Below, one piece after another: positions 23,630 to 24,113 of a stretch of 24,113 bases of DNA. The DNA lies in assembly GCA_041589175.1 (NCBI GenBank), contig JBFHWF010000031.1, positions 1-24,113 on the forward strand. The letters are read 5' to 3'. Under the pieces are notes generated by a model. The model did not search any database and was not told the DNA's origin. It worked only from the letters and a program-made list of their open reading frames with translations. The position numbers and the translations under genes were made by a program. Origin of the DNA: SZUA-229 sp041589175. GTDB taxonomy: Bacteria; Pseudomonadota; Gammaproteobacteria; SZUA-229. Numbering within the stretch: position 1 is the stretch's first letter; each line of letters opens with the position of its first letter.

Positions 23630-23944
23630 TTAGCTGCGCTCTGGGCGATTGCCGTTAGAGCTTTCTAACACAGGTTCTACTTCCTTATGAGGACGTGCAA
23701 TGATGTGTGCTGCTACCAGACCATCACCTACGCGCTCACACGCATCAGCACCGGCACGAACCGCTGCGTTAACCGCACCAGTTTCACCACGTACTAATAC
23801 AGTAACGTAGCCACCACCAACGAACTCACGTCCGATCAGTCTAACTTCAGCAGCCTTAGTCATTGCATCAGCCGCTTCGATAGCTGGTACTAAGCCACGT
23901 GTTTCAATCATGCCTAAAGCAATGCCGTAGGTTGTATCGGCCAT
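23630..23944 (-). CDS. csoS1B: Carboxysome shell protein CsoS1 (BMC-H), extended C-terminus
   Basis: CsoS1 proteins form the hexamers that tile the alpha-carboxysome shell facets. The 104-residue sequence is a single BMC domain: YGIALGMIETRGLVPAIEAADAM, then VRLIGREFVGGGYVTVLVRGE (the FVGGG segment lines the central pore), and VRAGADACERVGDGLVAAHIIARPH. After EPVL it carries an 11-residue tail, ESSNGNRPERS, unlike the short tail of the neighbouring copy; this longer form resembles CsoS1B, hence the symbol. The ribosome-binding site AGGAG precedes the ATG. A second csoS1 copy lies 49 bases upstream. The codon use fits high expression. Confidence 0.92.
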   Translation of the reverse strand: MADTTYGIALGMIETRGLVPAIEAADAMTKAAEVRLIGREFVGGGYVTVLVRGETGAVNAAVRAGADACERVGDGLVAAHIIARPHKEVEPVLESSNGNRPERS

Positions 23945-23993
23945 TGTTTTCTCCTAATTAAAGAAAATAAACAGTTGAGTGTTACTCAACTGA

Positions 23994-24113
23994 TTATGCA
24001 GCACCACCAGTTGGCAGAACAGGCTCAACTTCTTTGTGTGGACGTGCAATGATGTGTGCAGCAACAAGACCGTCACCTACACGCTCACATGCGTCAGCAC
24101 CTGCGCGAACTGC
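23994..24113 (-). CDS. csoS1A: Carboxysome shell protein CsoS1, C-terminal 39 residues (cut by window end)
   Basis: The - strand frame from the window edge gives AVRAGADACERVGDGLVAAH... up to EPVLPTGGAA and a TAA at 23994-23996. The first 33 residues are identical to the corresponding part of the neighbouring copy, but 17 of these 33 codons differ by synonymous changes. The short tail PTGGAA fits the canonical CsoS1A/CsoS1C form; which of the two cannot be decided from this fragment. The gene starts beyond the window. Confidence 0.92.
   Translation of the reverse strand, partial: AVRAGADACERVGDGLVAAHIIARPHKEVEPVLPTGGAA

Overview
The window looks like a chromosomal piece of a chemolithoautotrophic gammaproteobacterium, most likely a sulfur oxidiser with alpha-carboxysomes. 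Two conserved gammaproteobacterial housekeeping blocks are present: aroK-aroB-(dgt)-damX and lptD-surA-pdxA-rsmA-apaG-(methyltransferase)-apaH with a convergent folA. The right end carries the 3' part of a cso (alpha-carboxysome) operon. No tRNA, rRNA, CRISPR array, insertion sequence or phage gene was recognised.

Left part (1-5212, + strand): the C-terminal end of a secreted or surface protein with Ig-like character and a good terminator; then shikimate kinase and 3-dehydroquinate synthase (4-base overlap), a dGTPase-like HD phosphohydrolase, and a DamX-like protein (ATPase, one membrane span, SPOR domain). A convergent hydantoinase-B-type gene without its usual HyuA partner (5223-6779, -) stands divergent to a small membrane protein related to the membrane domain of urate hydroxylase PuuD (6943-7545). 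The latter has strongly biased codon use.

Middle (7546-18090): argD and argF (arginine synthesis), preceded by a leader with an inverted repeat, a strong sigma70-like promoter and a terminator-like hairpin; a PilZ protein on the opposite strand; then the tightly packed envelope, cofactor and ribosome-maturation run lptD, surA, pdxA, rsmA and apaG. A class I methyltransferase is inserted before apaH and translationally coupled to it. folA is convergent with apaH. A gap of about 680 bases with no convincing gene separates this conserved block from the CO2-fixation region.

Right part (18775-24113, all - strand, so read right to left): two CsoS1 shell-protein genes (one cut by the window edge), a bacterioferritin-like gene, the pterin-dehydratase-like Rubisco assembly factor acRAF, the carboxysome-positioning pair mcdA and mcdB (4-base overlap), then after a gap of about 380 bases a CbbR-like LysR regulator and a BicA-like SulP bicarbonate transporter. 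Together they make a coherent CO2-concentrating module: bicarbonate uptake (BicA), shell (CsoS1), Rubisco maturation (acRAF), carboxysome distribution on the nucleoid (McdA/McdB) and transcriptional control (CbbR). The most interesting points are the very short McdB with its Lys/Ala-rich body and C-terminal RVWPD, the two CsoS1 copies that are identical in protein but strongly diverged in synonymous sites, the stand-alone PuuD-like membrane protein next to a solitary hyuB, and the argD leader.
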